Of a DNA stretch of 24,616 nucleotides, positions 1 through 7,313 are shown one piece after another. A model generated the notes under the pieces. That model had not been told where the DNA came from and ran no database searches. It saw only the letters and a list, made by a program, of their open reading frames with translations. A program made the translations under genes and the position numbers. This DNA comes from Cytophagales bacterium (GTDB lineage: Bacteria; Bacteroidota; Bacteroidia; Cytophagales; ES-bin-26). The DNA lies in NCBI GenBank assembly GCA_014379925.1, contig JACMKY010000527.1, positions 1 through 24,616 of the forward strand, read 5' to 3'. The number at the start of each line of letters is the position of its first letter. The stretch's first letter is position 1.

Positions 1-260
1 ATCAATTGTTTTTTGAAATAGTATGTTCCAGTTAAACCATTAAACAGAAACGTTTACTCTGTTTTCTTTATTTAATTGAAGTGTAATTTTATACATAACA
101 TAAATATTGTACTGCTTTTGCTTGTTTACTTAATTTTGTTTGCTCAGGCTACAGTTTGGTAATGAAGAGTCATCTTCAGTGAAATGATTATTCAACTTCA
201 ATCTGACCAAGCAGAATTAGGTGAAAAAAATTGCTTTAGATTAATTGACAGTTCGATTTC
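1..260. other. AT-rich intergenic region, no gene seen
   Basis: This stretch is much richer in A and T than the genes that follow and has stop codons in all frames, with no credible reading frame. It is presumably the 5' leader and promoter region of the oxidoreductase gene at 261. TTTG tetramers occur around 135-142 and 155-158, but I could not pair them with an exact TAnnTTTG box at a good spacing, so no promoter is called. Confidence 0.6.
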
Positions 261-1667
261 ATGAAACCTTCAACCCGCCATTTCGGGATTGCGGCGCTTG
301 GTTTGCTTGCCGCCTGCTCCTCCCCCACCAAGCCCGTGCCCGACGAGCGAAAACCGGTACGGCTGATCACGCTGGACCCGGGCCATTTTCACGCGGCGCT
401 GGTGCAGAAGAAGATGTACGACCGGGTTGATTCGGTCGTGCACGTCTACGCCCCGGCGGGTCCGGACGGGCCGGAGCACCTGAAGCGGATCGAAGGCTAC
501 AACGCCCGGCCGGAAGCGCCTACGCGTTGGTGGGAAGAAACGTACGTCGGAGCGGATTACCTGGAAAAAATGCGGCGGGAGAAGCCGGGCAACGTGGTCG
601 TCATTTCCGGCAACAACCGCAAGAAAACCGAATACATCCAGCAATCGGTGAACGCCGGGCTGCACGTGCTGGCCGACAAGCCCATGTGCATCGATTCGGC
701 GGGCTTTGTCCGCCTTCGGGAAGCCTTCCAAACCGCGGCCCGGAACCGGACCCTGCTCTACGACATCATGACGGAGCGCTCCGAAATTACGACCGTGCTG
801 CAAAGGGAACTGTCCCGGATACCCGCCGTATTCGGTGCGTTGCAGCAGGGCAGTCCCGCCGACCCCGCCGTGACGAAGGAGAGTGTGCACCATTTCTTCA
901 AGTACGTCTCCGGCAGCCCCCTCAAACGGCCGGCCTGGTTCATGGACGTGGCCCAGCAGGGCGAGGGCCTGGTGGACGTTACCACGCACCTGGTGGACCT
1001 GGTGCAGTGGGCGTGCTTCCCGGAGCAGCCGCTCGACTACCGGAAAGACGTGGCCGTAATCACGGCCCGGCACTGGCCCACCCGGATGTCGCGCGGCCAG
1101 TTTGCGCGCCTGACGCAACTGCCCGATTTTCCGGATTTTCTGCGGAAGGACTTAGTCGACGACAGTGTGCTGAACGTGTATTCGAACGGGGAAATCACCT
1201 ACCAGCTCCGCGGCGTGCACGCCAGGGTGTCGGTCACCTGGAACTACCAGGCTCCGGAAGGCGCGGGCGACACCCATTTTTCGGTGATGAAAGGGTCGGC
1301 CGCCCACTTGGTCATCCGGCAAGGAGCGGCAGAAAAGTACGTTCCCCAGTTGTACATCGAACCCGTCGGGGCCGACCTGGCCACCGGCTACGAAGCGGCG
1401 CTGACCGGGGCGTTCGAAACCTTGAAGCGCACCTACCCGGGCGTGGAACTGGCCAGGCGGGCGAACGGATGGCAGGTAGTGATTCCGGAGGTCTACCGCA
1501 CCGGTCACGAAGCGCACTTTGCCGAGGTGACCGAGCGGTTTCTGCGCTACCTGGCAGCCGGCAAACTACCCGACTGGGAAGTGCCGAACGTGATTGCTAA
1601 ATACTACACCACCACCCGGGCGTTGGCGTTGGCCCGGGAAAACGGCAAAAAAGTGTCCTTGAAGTAA
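261..1667 (+). CDS. Exported lipoprotein of the Gfo/Idh/MocA oxidoreductase type
   Basis: The 468-residue protein starts with a lipoprotein signal peptide (KPSTRHFGIAALGLLAAC, lipidated Cys19). The body resembles the Bacteroidota 'putative oxidoreductase' group of the Gfo/Idh/MocA superfamily, which has its own C-terminal domain. Residues about 33-160 look like the Rossmann half, with VVVISGNNRKK and then HVLADKPM, where D139-K140-P141 stands at the place of the family's EKP motif. The usual GxGxxG near the N-terminus is not visible; the equivalent strand reads RLITLDPGHFHAAL. The rest contains a WFMDVAQQGEGLVDVTTHLVD segment like the family's sheet domain with active-site histidine. Relatives act on sugars or polyols with NAD(P), but the substrate here is unknown. 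It lies 117 bases before susC in the same direction and may belong to that locus. The ATG at 261 is chosen because it gives a complete signal peptide. Confidence 0.85.
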   Translation: MKPSTRHFGIAALGLLAACSSPTKPVPDERKPVRLITLDPGHFHAALVQKKMYDRVDSVVHVYAPAGPDGPEHLKRIEGYNARPEAPTRWWEETYVGADYLEKMRREKPGNVVVISGNNRKKTEYIQQSVNAGLHVLADKPMCIDSAGFVRLREAFQTAARNRTLLYDIMTERSEITTVLQRELSRIPAVFGALQQGSPADPAVTKESVHHFFKYVSGSPLKRPAWFMDVAQQGEGLVDVTTHLVDLVQWACFPEQPLDYRKDVAVITARHWPTRMSRGQFARLTQLPDFPDFLRKDLVDDSVLNVYSNGEITYQLRGVHARVSVTWNYQAPEGAGDTHFSVMKGSAAHLVIRQGAAEKYVPQLYIEPVGADLATGYEAALTGAFETLKRTYPGVELARRANGWQVVIPEVYRTGHEAHFAEVTERFLRYLAAGKLPDWEVPNVIAKYYTTTRALALARENGKKVSLK

Positions 1668-1684
1668 GTAGCAAGGCCGGATGA

Positions 1685-1715
1685 TTGGATGTAGCTAATA
1701 ATTTTTGTTTCTTTG
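1685..1715 (+). promoter_or_regulatory. Possible Bacteroidota-type promoter before susC
   Basis: TTG at 1685-1687 is followed after 20 bases by TTTCTTTG at 1708-1715, one mismatch from the TAnnTTTG -7 box of Bacteroidota promoters. A small inverted repeat (CAACCG 1723-1728, CGGTTG 1734-1739, 5-nt loop) follows and would sit near the start of the transcript. If used, the susC/susD pair could be transcribed independently of the upstream oxidoreductase gene. Read by eye only. Confidence 0.3.
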
Positions 1716-1784
1716 ACATCCGCAACCGGCGTGCGGTTGATGAATTCCCCCTTTCCCTTTCTCACCTAATCCAATTCCTTTCTT

Positions 1785-4700
1785 ATGAAAAACAATTCTT
1801 TACCCATTAATCGAAGTTTCATTTTTGCCTTGCTGTTCTTAAGCTCGTTTTCCGTTTTCGCCCAAAAAAAAATCACTGGTAAGGTAACCGACGGGGAAAC
1901 GAAAGGCGGGGTTCCGGGGGCGGCGGTGGTGGTGAAAGGCGAAAACAAAGGCACCGCCACCGACGCGGAGGGCAATTATTCGCTGGACGTACCCACCGGC
2001 AGTACGCTGGTATTCTCCTCCATCGGCTACGCGGCACAGGAGATCGCCGTGGGCAACCAGACCGTCATCGACGTAACCCTGGCCGCGGACATCAAGGCCC
2101 TGACCGAAGTGGTCGTGACGGGCTACGGCACGCAATCCAAGCGGGACATTACCGGGGCAGTGGCCACCATCGACGCCAAGCAATTGTTGACCACGCCTTC
2201 CACCAACCTGGGGCAGGCTTTGCAAGGCAAAGTGGCGGGCGTAACGGTGGGAAATGAAAACAGTCCGGGTGGCGGGGTAATGGTTCGTATCCGGGGCTTC
2301 GGCACCATCAACGACAATTCACCGCTCTACGTGATCGATGGCGTTCCCACCAAGGGCAACCTGAACACCCTCAACCTGAACGACATTGAGTCCATGCAGA
2401 TTCTCAAGGATGCCTCGGCCGCTTCCATCTACGGTTCGCGGGCGGGCAACGGGGTCGTGATCGTGACCACCAAAAAGGGAAAAGCCGGCAAGCCCGTCTT
2501 CACCTACGATATGTACTACGGTACGCAGCGGCCGGGCAAGTTGCTGGACATGCTCAACACCCCGCAGTACGCCCAACTCGTTTGGGAATCGCGCCGGAAT
2601 GCCGGGGCGGTGGGGGCCAACGGGAACCCGGCCCACGCCCAGTTCGGCAACGGAGCCGAACCGGTGATCCCGGACTATATTTTTCCGGCCGGGGCCTCGG
2701 AAAACGACCCCCGGGTGGCCCGGGATGCCGACGGAAAATACATCAACTACGGCCAGAACATCGATGCCGCCGATTTCAACCGAACCAAGTGGTTGATTAC
2801 CCGGGCCAACAAGGAGGGCACCAACTGGCTCGACGAAATTTTCAACCCGGCCCCCATCCAGAACCACCAGCTCGGGGTTTCCGGGGGCAACGAAACCGGG
2901 CGGTACGCGATGTCGCTGAATTACTTCGACCAGGAGGGCACGATGCTCTACACCAACTTTAAACGCTACTCGCTGCGGGCCAATACCGAATTCAACGTCA
3001 ACAAGCGCGTGCGGATCGGGGAGAACTTCCAGGTTGCCTTCAGCCAGCGGGTCGGCCAACCCAACGGCAACAACGCGGAAGGCAACCCCACCTCCTTTGC
3101 TTACCGCATTCAACCCATCATTCCGGTGTACGACGTGTCGGGGGTGACCTTCGGCGGCACCCGCGGCACCGACCTCGACAACGCCAACAACCCCGTCGGC
3201 AACCTCTGGCGCAACAAGGACAACATCCAGAAGGAAGTCCGCCTGTTCGGCAACGCCTACGCCGAGGTGGATATCCTGAAGAACCTGACGGCCAAGACCA
3301 GCTTCGGCATCGACTACAACCTCTTCAACTTCCGCAACTACACCATTCGCGACATTGAAACCGCCGAAGCCCGGGGTTCGAACAGCCTGCAAACCACCAA
3401 CAACTACGAATGGACCTGGACGTGGTACAACACGTTGACCTATAACCTCTCGCTCGGCGAGAACCACCGTTTCAATTTTCTGGTGGGCACCGAATCCATC
3501 AAGGATTACTTCGAATTCTTCGATGCTTCCCGCACCAACTTCGCCTCCGATGACCTCGAAAACCGTTACCTGAGCGGGGGAACCGGCGTTCAGACCAACA
3601 ACGGGGGCGCCTCCAACTGGGCGTTGGCTTCCGAATTTGCCAAGGTGAACTACGCGTTGGCCGATAAGTATTTGCTGGAAGGCACGTTGCGCCGCGACCG
3701 GTCTTCCCGTTTTGCTTCCCAGTTCCGGTCGGCGGTTTTCCCCGCTTTCAGCGCGGGATGGGTTTTGTCGGAAGAAGGGTTTGCCAGCGGCACGCGCCCC
3801 TGGCTGGACCGGGCCAAAGTCCGGGTCGGTTGGGGACAGACGGGTAACCAGGAAATTGGCAACTACAATTCGATCAACCAGTTTGCCACCAACCCCATTA
3901 CTTCCTTCTACGACCTGAACGGCTCGCGTACTTCGGCGGTACCGGGCTACGAATTGACGCAATTCGGCAACGCCAAGGCCAAGTGGGAAACCACCACCTC
4001 GACCAACGTCGGCCTGGACGTCAGCTTGCTCAACGGCAAAATCGACCTGGCCTTTGACTGGTATACCCGCCTCACCTCCGACATGCTGTTCCCGGTGGCG
4101 ACGCCCGGCACGGCGGGGGTGGGTACGGCCCCCTTCCAGAACATCGGTTCGATGCGAAACCGCGGGATCGACCTCGCGCTGTCCTACAACGGCCAGGCCC
4201 TCAACGACCAATTGACCTACAGCGTCGGCGGCAACATCAGCACCTACCGGAACGTGGTGACCCGCACCACCGGCGACCCGAATACCCAGTACTTCGGCAT
4301 CAACGACGAGCGGATCCAGAACTTCGTCGTCACCCAGCAGAATTACCCCATTTCTTCCTTCTTCGGCTACACCCTCGACGGCATTTTCCAGACCGACGAC
4401 GAAGCCGCCGCCGCGCCCGTCAACAACCTGGGCACCAACCAGAACCGGGCGGGCCGGTTCCGGTTCCGGGACGTGAGCGGACCCAACGGCGTGCCCGACG
4501 GCGTGATCAACACCCAGGATTTGTCCATCATCGGCAGTCCGCACCCGGATTTTACGTACGGGCTCAACGTAAGCGTCAATTACAAGAACTTCGGGTTGAC
4601 GCTTTTCGGACAGGGTGTACAGGGCAACCAGATTTTCAACTACGTCAAGTACTGGACCGACTTCCCGACCTTCGGCGGCAACCGGAGCACGCGCATGCTC

Positions 4701-5054
4701 AACGACTCCTGGCGACCCGGCAAGACGGATGCGGTCCTTCCGCAATTGACCTCGAGCGACCAGGTGAGCATTCTGCCTTCTACCTATTACCTGGAAAACG
4801 GCTCCTACTTCCGTTTGAAAAACGTCCAGTTGACGTATACCCTACCCAGTTCGTTGCTCTCGAAACTGCTGCTGGGCTCGGTTCGCGTCTACGTTCAGGG
4901 ACAAAACCTGCTGACTGCCACGGATTATTCGGGGATGGACCCGGAAATCAACCTCCGCAACTACAGTTCCAACAATGACCGCCAGATCGGCGTAGACGGG
5001 GGAGCGTACCCGACTGCCCGACAGTACATCGTTGGCGTTAACCTGAGCTTTTGA
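1785..5054 (+). CDS. SusC/RagA-type TonB-linked outer-membrane transporter
   Basis: This 1089-residue protein has the full SusC layout. There is a signal peptide to about residue 26 (ending VFAQ), a carboxypeptidase-regulatory-like domain (KKITGKVTDGETKGGVPGAAV to about residue 105), and a TonB box-like EVVVTGYG at about 108-115. A plug domain follows, with VRIRGFGTINDNSPLYVIDG and the ASIYGSRAGNGVVIVTTKKG segment, then a 22-strand-type beta-barrel ending in a terminal phenylalanine (VGVNLSF). No secretin/TonB N-terminal domain precedes the plug, so a direct anti-sigma link is not expected. It should form the outer-membrane channel that imports a glycan or peptide together with the SusD lipoprotein encoded 150 bases downstream. 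The substrate cannot be told from sequence, as no degradative enzyme is linked. A run of nine A residues (1864-1872) encodes the Q-K-K after the signal peptide. Length is normal for the family. Confidence 0.96.
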   Translation: MKNNSLPINRSFIFALLFLSSFSVFAQKKITGKVTDGETKGGVPGAAVVVKGENKGTATDAEGNYSLDVPTGSTLVFSSIGYAAQEIAVGNQTVIDVTLAADIKALTEVVVTGYGTQSKRDITGAVATIDAKQLLTTPSTNLGQALQGKVAGVTVGNENSPGGGVMVRIRGFGTINDNSPLYVIDGVPTKGNLNTLNLNDIESMQILKDASAASIYGSRAGNGVVIVTTKKGKAGKPVFTYDMYYGTQRPGKLLDMLNTPQYAQLVWESRRNAGAVGANGNPAHAQFGNGAEPVIPDYIFPAGASENDPRVARDADGKYINYGQNIDAADFNRTKWLITRANKEGTNWLDEIFNPAPIQNHQLGVSGGNETGRYAMSLNYFDQEGTMLYTNFKRYSLRANTEFNVNKRVRIGENFQVAFSQRVGQPNGNNAEGNPTSFAYRIQPIIPVYDVSGVTFGGTRGTDLDNANNPVGNLWRNKDNIQKEVRLFGNAYAEVDILKNLTAKTSFGIDYNLFNFRNYTIRDIETAEARGSNSLQTTNNYEWTWTWYNTLTYNLSLGENHRFNFLVGTESIKDYFEFFDASRTNFASDDLENRYLSGGTGVQTNNGGASNWALASEFAKVNYALADKYLLEGTLRRDRSSRFASQFRSAVFPAFSAGWVLSEEGFASGTRPWLDRAKVRVGWGQTGNQEIGNYNSINQFATNPITSFYDLNGSRTSAVPGYELTQFGNAKAKWETTTSTNVGLDVSLLNGKIDLAFDWYTRLTSDMLFPVATPGTAGVGTAPFQNIGSMRNRGIDLALSYNGQALNDQLTYSVGGNISTYRNVVTRTTGDPNTQYFGINDERIQNFVVTQQNYPISSFFGYTLDGIFQTDDEAAAAPVNNLGTNQNRAGRFRFRDVSGPNGVPDGVINTQDLSIIGSPHPDFTYGLNVSVNYKNFGLTLFGQGVQGNQIFNYVKYWTDFPTFGGNRSTRMLNDSWRPGKTDAVLPQLTSSDQVSILPSTYYLENGSYFRLKNVQLTYTLPSSLLSKLLLGSVRVYVQGQNLLTATDYSGMDPEINLRNYSSNNDRQIGVDGGAYPTARQYIVGVNLSF

Positions 5055-5091
5055 GTGGCTGAGTTGATGAGTAACGTGGATGGATGGGTTT

Positions 5092-5138
5092 GTAAACGAC
5101 GAGGATGGGTTTCTTAGGGGATTCTCAACGTCGTTTAT
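5092..5138 (+). other. Stem-loop in the susC-susD spacer
   Basis: An inverted repeat of about 10 bp (8 perfect pairs AAACGACG 5094-5101 with CGTCGTTT 5129-5136, plus a T-A and a G-T pair) encloses a 27-nt loop in the 150-base gap between susC and susD. Such an element could stabilise one part of the mRNA or partly terminate transcription. No long T run follows, so it is not a strong terminator. Confidence 0.35.
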
Positions 5139-5204
5139 TCCTCTCCTCCCTGCTTGACCGCCGCTTTTTCAGTTACCTGATTCACCCCAAAAACCGTTGA
5201 GAAG

Positions 5205-6932
5205 ATGAAAAAAATTGCAGTTCTGATGAGTACCCTCCTGCTGACCCTGTTCAGCGCCTGCTCAGATTCGTTCCTGGAAGTACAACCCAAGGCGGCGCTG
5301 AGCGGGGCAACCTTGCAAAACATCAACGGGGTAAATTCCCTGCTGGTGGGTGCGTATTCCTTGCTGGACGGCTGGGCAACGCCCGAGGGTGCCTACCGTT
5401 CCTATCAAGTGGGCGCCGACAACTGGGTCTACGGCAGCGTCGCCTCCGACGATGCCTACAAAGGCACCATCGCCGGTGATCAGCCGCCCATCTCGTTGAT
5501 TGAGCAGGGCAACATTGCGGCCGACAACGTTTACTTCCGGGGAAAATGGCGGGGCATGTACGACGGCATTGCCCGGACCAACGACGTTTTGCAGACCTTG
5601 GCCAAGGTAGCGGACGCTCCGGACGCCGACCGCCGGCAGATTATCGCCGAAGCCCGGTTCCTGCGGGGACACTACCACTTCGAGTTGAAAAAGATGTACA
5701 ACCAGGTTCCCTACATTGACGAAACCACCTACGATCCCAACAACCTGGAAAGCACCAAGATGCCCAACGCCGCCGACATCTGGCCCCAGATTGAGGCCGA
5801 CCTGAGCGCGGCCTACGAAGTGCTTCCCCCCAGGCAAACCCAACCCGGACGCGTGACCAAGTGGGCGGCGGGAGCCACGCTGGCAAAAGCGTATCTGTAC
5901 CAGAAGAAGTACGCCGAAGCCAAAACGTTGTTCGCCGCCATCGTGGGCAGCGGCCAGTACCGGTTGGTGGAAAGGTACCACGATAATTTCCGGGCCGTTA
6001 CCAACAACAACGCGGAATCGATTTTCGAAGTCCAGTACTCCGTCAACGACGGGGCTTCGGGTGGTGAAAACGGAAACAGCGGTTCCACGCTGAACTATCC
6101 CTACGGTGGCGGGGGCGTAACAACCTGCTGTGGCTTCTTTCAGCCTTCGCAAAACCTGGTCAATGCCTTCAAGACGGGTGCAAACGGCCTGCCTTTGCTG
6201 GAAACCTTCAACAGCGAAGACGTAACCAGCGATCAAGGATTGGAAGCCACCCAACCTTTTGTCCCCTACGCGGGTACCGTGGATCCCCGCCTGGATTGGA
6301 CGGTTGGGCGACGCGGCATTCAGTACCTGGACTGGGGCGTCCATCCCGGCAAAACCTACGTCCGCGATCAGGCGTACGGAGGCCCTTATTCACCCAAGAA
6401 GCACGTTATGTACCGGTCCGACGTGGGAACCAACACATTTGCCGGCAACCCCCGCCTGAACGCCAACAATTACCGGATGATCCGTTATTCGCACGTGTTG
6501 CTCTGGCTGGCCGAAATTGAGGTTGAGTTGGGCAATCCGGAAGCGGCCCGCGGGTACGTGAACCAGATTCGGCGGCGAGCCGCCAACGCGGACGGTTTCG
6601 TAAAGAAAGCCGACGGAACCCCGGCCGCCAGCTACGTGATCCGGGAATATACCGCCGCCTGGACGGACCAGGCCCTCGCCCGGCGAGCGGTTCAGTTCGA
6701 GCAACGGCTGGAATTCGGCATGGAGGGCCACCGCCGCTTTGATCTGGTCCGTTGGGGCATTGCCGCCCCAACCCTCAACGCCTACTACGCGGCGGAAGCA
6801 ACGAAGCGTTCCTACCTGAGGGGCGTCCAGTTCGTCCCGGGCAAGCACGAGTACTTCCCCATTCCCTTGCAGGAGATCCTCAACAGCCAGGTGGGCGGCA
6901 AGACTACGTTGACCCAAAATCCCGGGTATTAG
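5205..6932 (+). CDS. SusD/RagB-family surface nutrient-binding lipoprotein
   Basis: The 575-residue protein has a lipoprotein signal (KKIAVLMSTLLLTLFSAC, Cys19) followed by S-D, an acidic start that favours surface export in Bacteroidota. The N-terminal part (SFLEVQPKAALSG) and the helical TPR-like core (IIAEARFLRGHYHFELKKMYNQVPYI at about 146-171) are typical of SusD. So is the C-terminal region, with RAVQFEQRLEFGMEGHRRFDLVRWG and then EYFPIPLQEI before the end. In the family this lipoprotein caps the SusC barrel and captures the ligand. It follows its SusC partner in the same direction with a 150-base gap and is followed directly by a strong terminator, so the pair is an operon. Length is normal (typically 450-600). 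The ligand is unknown. Confidence 0.95.
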   Translation: MKKIAVLMSTLLLTLFSACSDSFLEVQPKAALSGATLQNINGVNSLLVGAYSLLDGWATPEGAYRSYQVGADNWVYGSVASDDAYKGTIAGDQPPISLIEQGNIAADNVYFRGKWRGMYDGIARTNDVLQTLAKVADAPDADRRQIIAEARFLRGHYHFELKKMYNQVPYIDETTYDPNNLESTKMPNAADIWPQIEADLSAAYEVLPPRQTQPGRVTKWAAGATLAKAYLYQKKYAEAKTLFAAIVGSGQYRLVERYHDNFRAVTNNNAESIFEVQYSVNDGASGGENGNSGSTLNYPYGGGGVTTCCGFFQPSQNLVNAFKTGANGLPLLETFNSEDVTSDQGLEATQPFVPYAGTVDPRLDWTVGRRGIQYLDWGVHPGKTYVRDQAYGGPYSPKKHVMYRSDVGTNTFAGNPRLNANNYRMIRYSHVLLWLAEIEVELGNPEAARGYVNQIRRRAANADGFVKKADGTPAASYVIREYTAAWTDQALARRAVQFEQRLEFGMEGHRRFDLVRWGIAAPTLNAYYAAEATKRSYLRGVQFVPGKHEYFPIPLQEILNSQVGGKTTLTQNPGY

Positions 6933-6949
6933 CATCCGGCGATTGAATG

Positions 6950-7013
6950 AAAAATGGGGCAGACCCGAAAGCCTGGTCTTCAATGGCCAGGCTTTCGGGT
7001 CTGCCCCATTTTT
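6950..7013 (+). terminator. Rho-independent terminator with a perfect 27-bp stem
   Basis: The left arm at 6950-6976 begins with five A residues and the right arm at 6987-7013 ends with five T residues. The two are exact reverse complements over 27 bases with a 10-nt loop (6977-6986). It begins 18 bases after the susD stop codon. The A-rich 5' side would also allow termination from the other strand, although no gene converges here. The perfect pairing is unusually long for an intrinsic terminator. Confidence 0.85.
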
Positions 7014-7313
7014 GTTCGGGTAGCTGGTGCCTGACGGGTTGACCGGTTACCCGACGTCGGCTTTTTGGGTTGCCCTCGATTGGTTGCCCCAGGCCATCAA
7101 AAAAACCCTCGTTACGAATGGCTATCAGACGGGGCAGCCCCGGCAAAATCCGTCTTCTTTGAGGGGCCGACGCGGGTTCCTACTTTTTTCCGTCTCAAAC
7201 TTCACGCAAGCTTAACGATTGTTTAACCTACCTCTCTCGCCCCTTGATTAGTTTTGACCCACCGAATGCGATCCTTCCCAGGCCCGCCTCACCACCCAAC
7301 CCGAATCCGTCCG
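7014..7313. other. Intergenic region before the second receptor gene
   Basis: About 300 bases separate the first SusC/SusD operon's terminator from the chosen start of the second receptor. Nothing here looks coding on either strand. It holds a candidate -7 element at 7249-7256 and a pyrimidine-rich stretch around 7228-7245. Confidence 0.5.
7249..7256 (+). promoter_or_regulatory. Candidate -7 promoter box (TAGTTTTG)
   Basis: This is an exact match to the Bacteroidota -7 consensus TAnnTTTG. Transcription would then begin near 7263, leaving a leader of about 50 bases before the ATG at 7314 and ruling out the in-frame TTG at 7254 as start. A clear -33 TTTG at the expected distance is missing; only GTTTAA at 7221-7226 is nearby. 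Confidence 0.35.

Noticed and set aside
527..1600. A 357-residue plus-strand frame inside the oxidoreductase gene
   Set aside because: It is an alternate frame of GC-rich coding DNA with low-complexity R/G/P content; the 261-1667 frame has a signal peptide and family motifs.
3151..3167. GGCGGCACCCGCGG in the first SusC gene, similar to the hairpin repeat
   Set aside because: Similarity is limited to a few GC-rich bases that encode a normal G-G-T-R-G stretch. It lacks the exact 15-base unit and is probably chance.
2319..4745. An 808-residue open frame on the minus strand
   Set aside because: It is fully antisense to the well-supported first SusC gene and rich in V, G, A and R, as expected from the complementary strand of GC-rich coding DNA. 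It has no recognisable domain.
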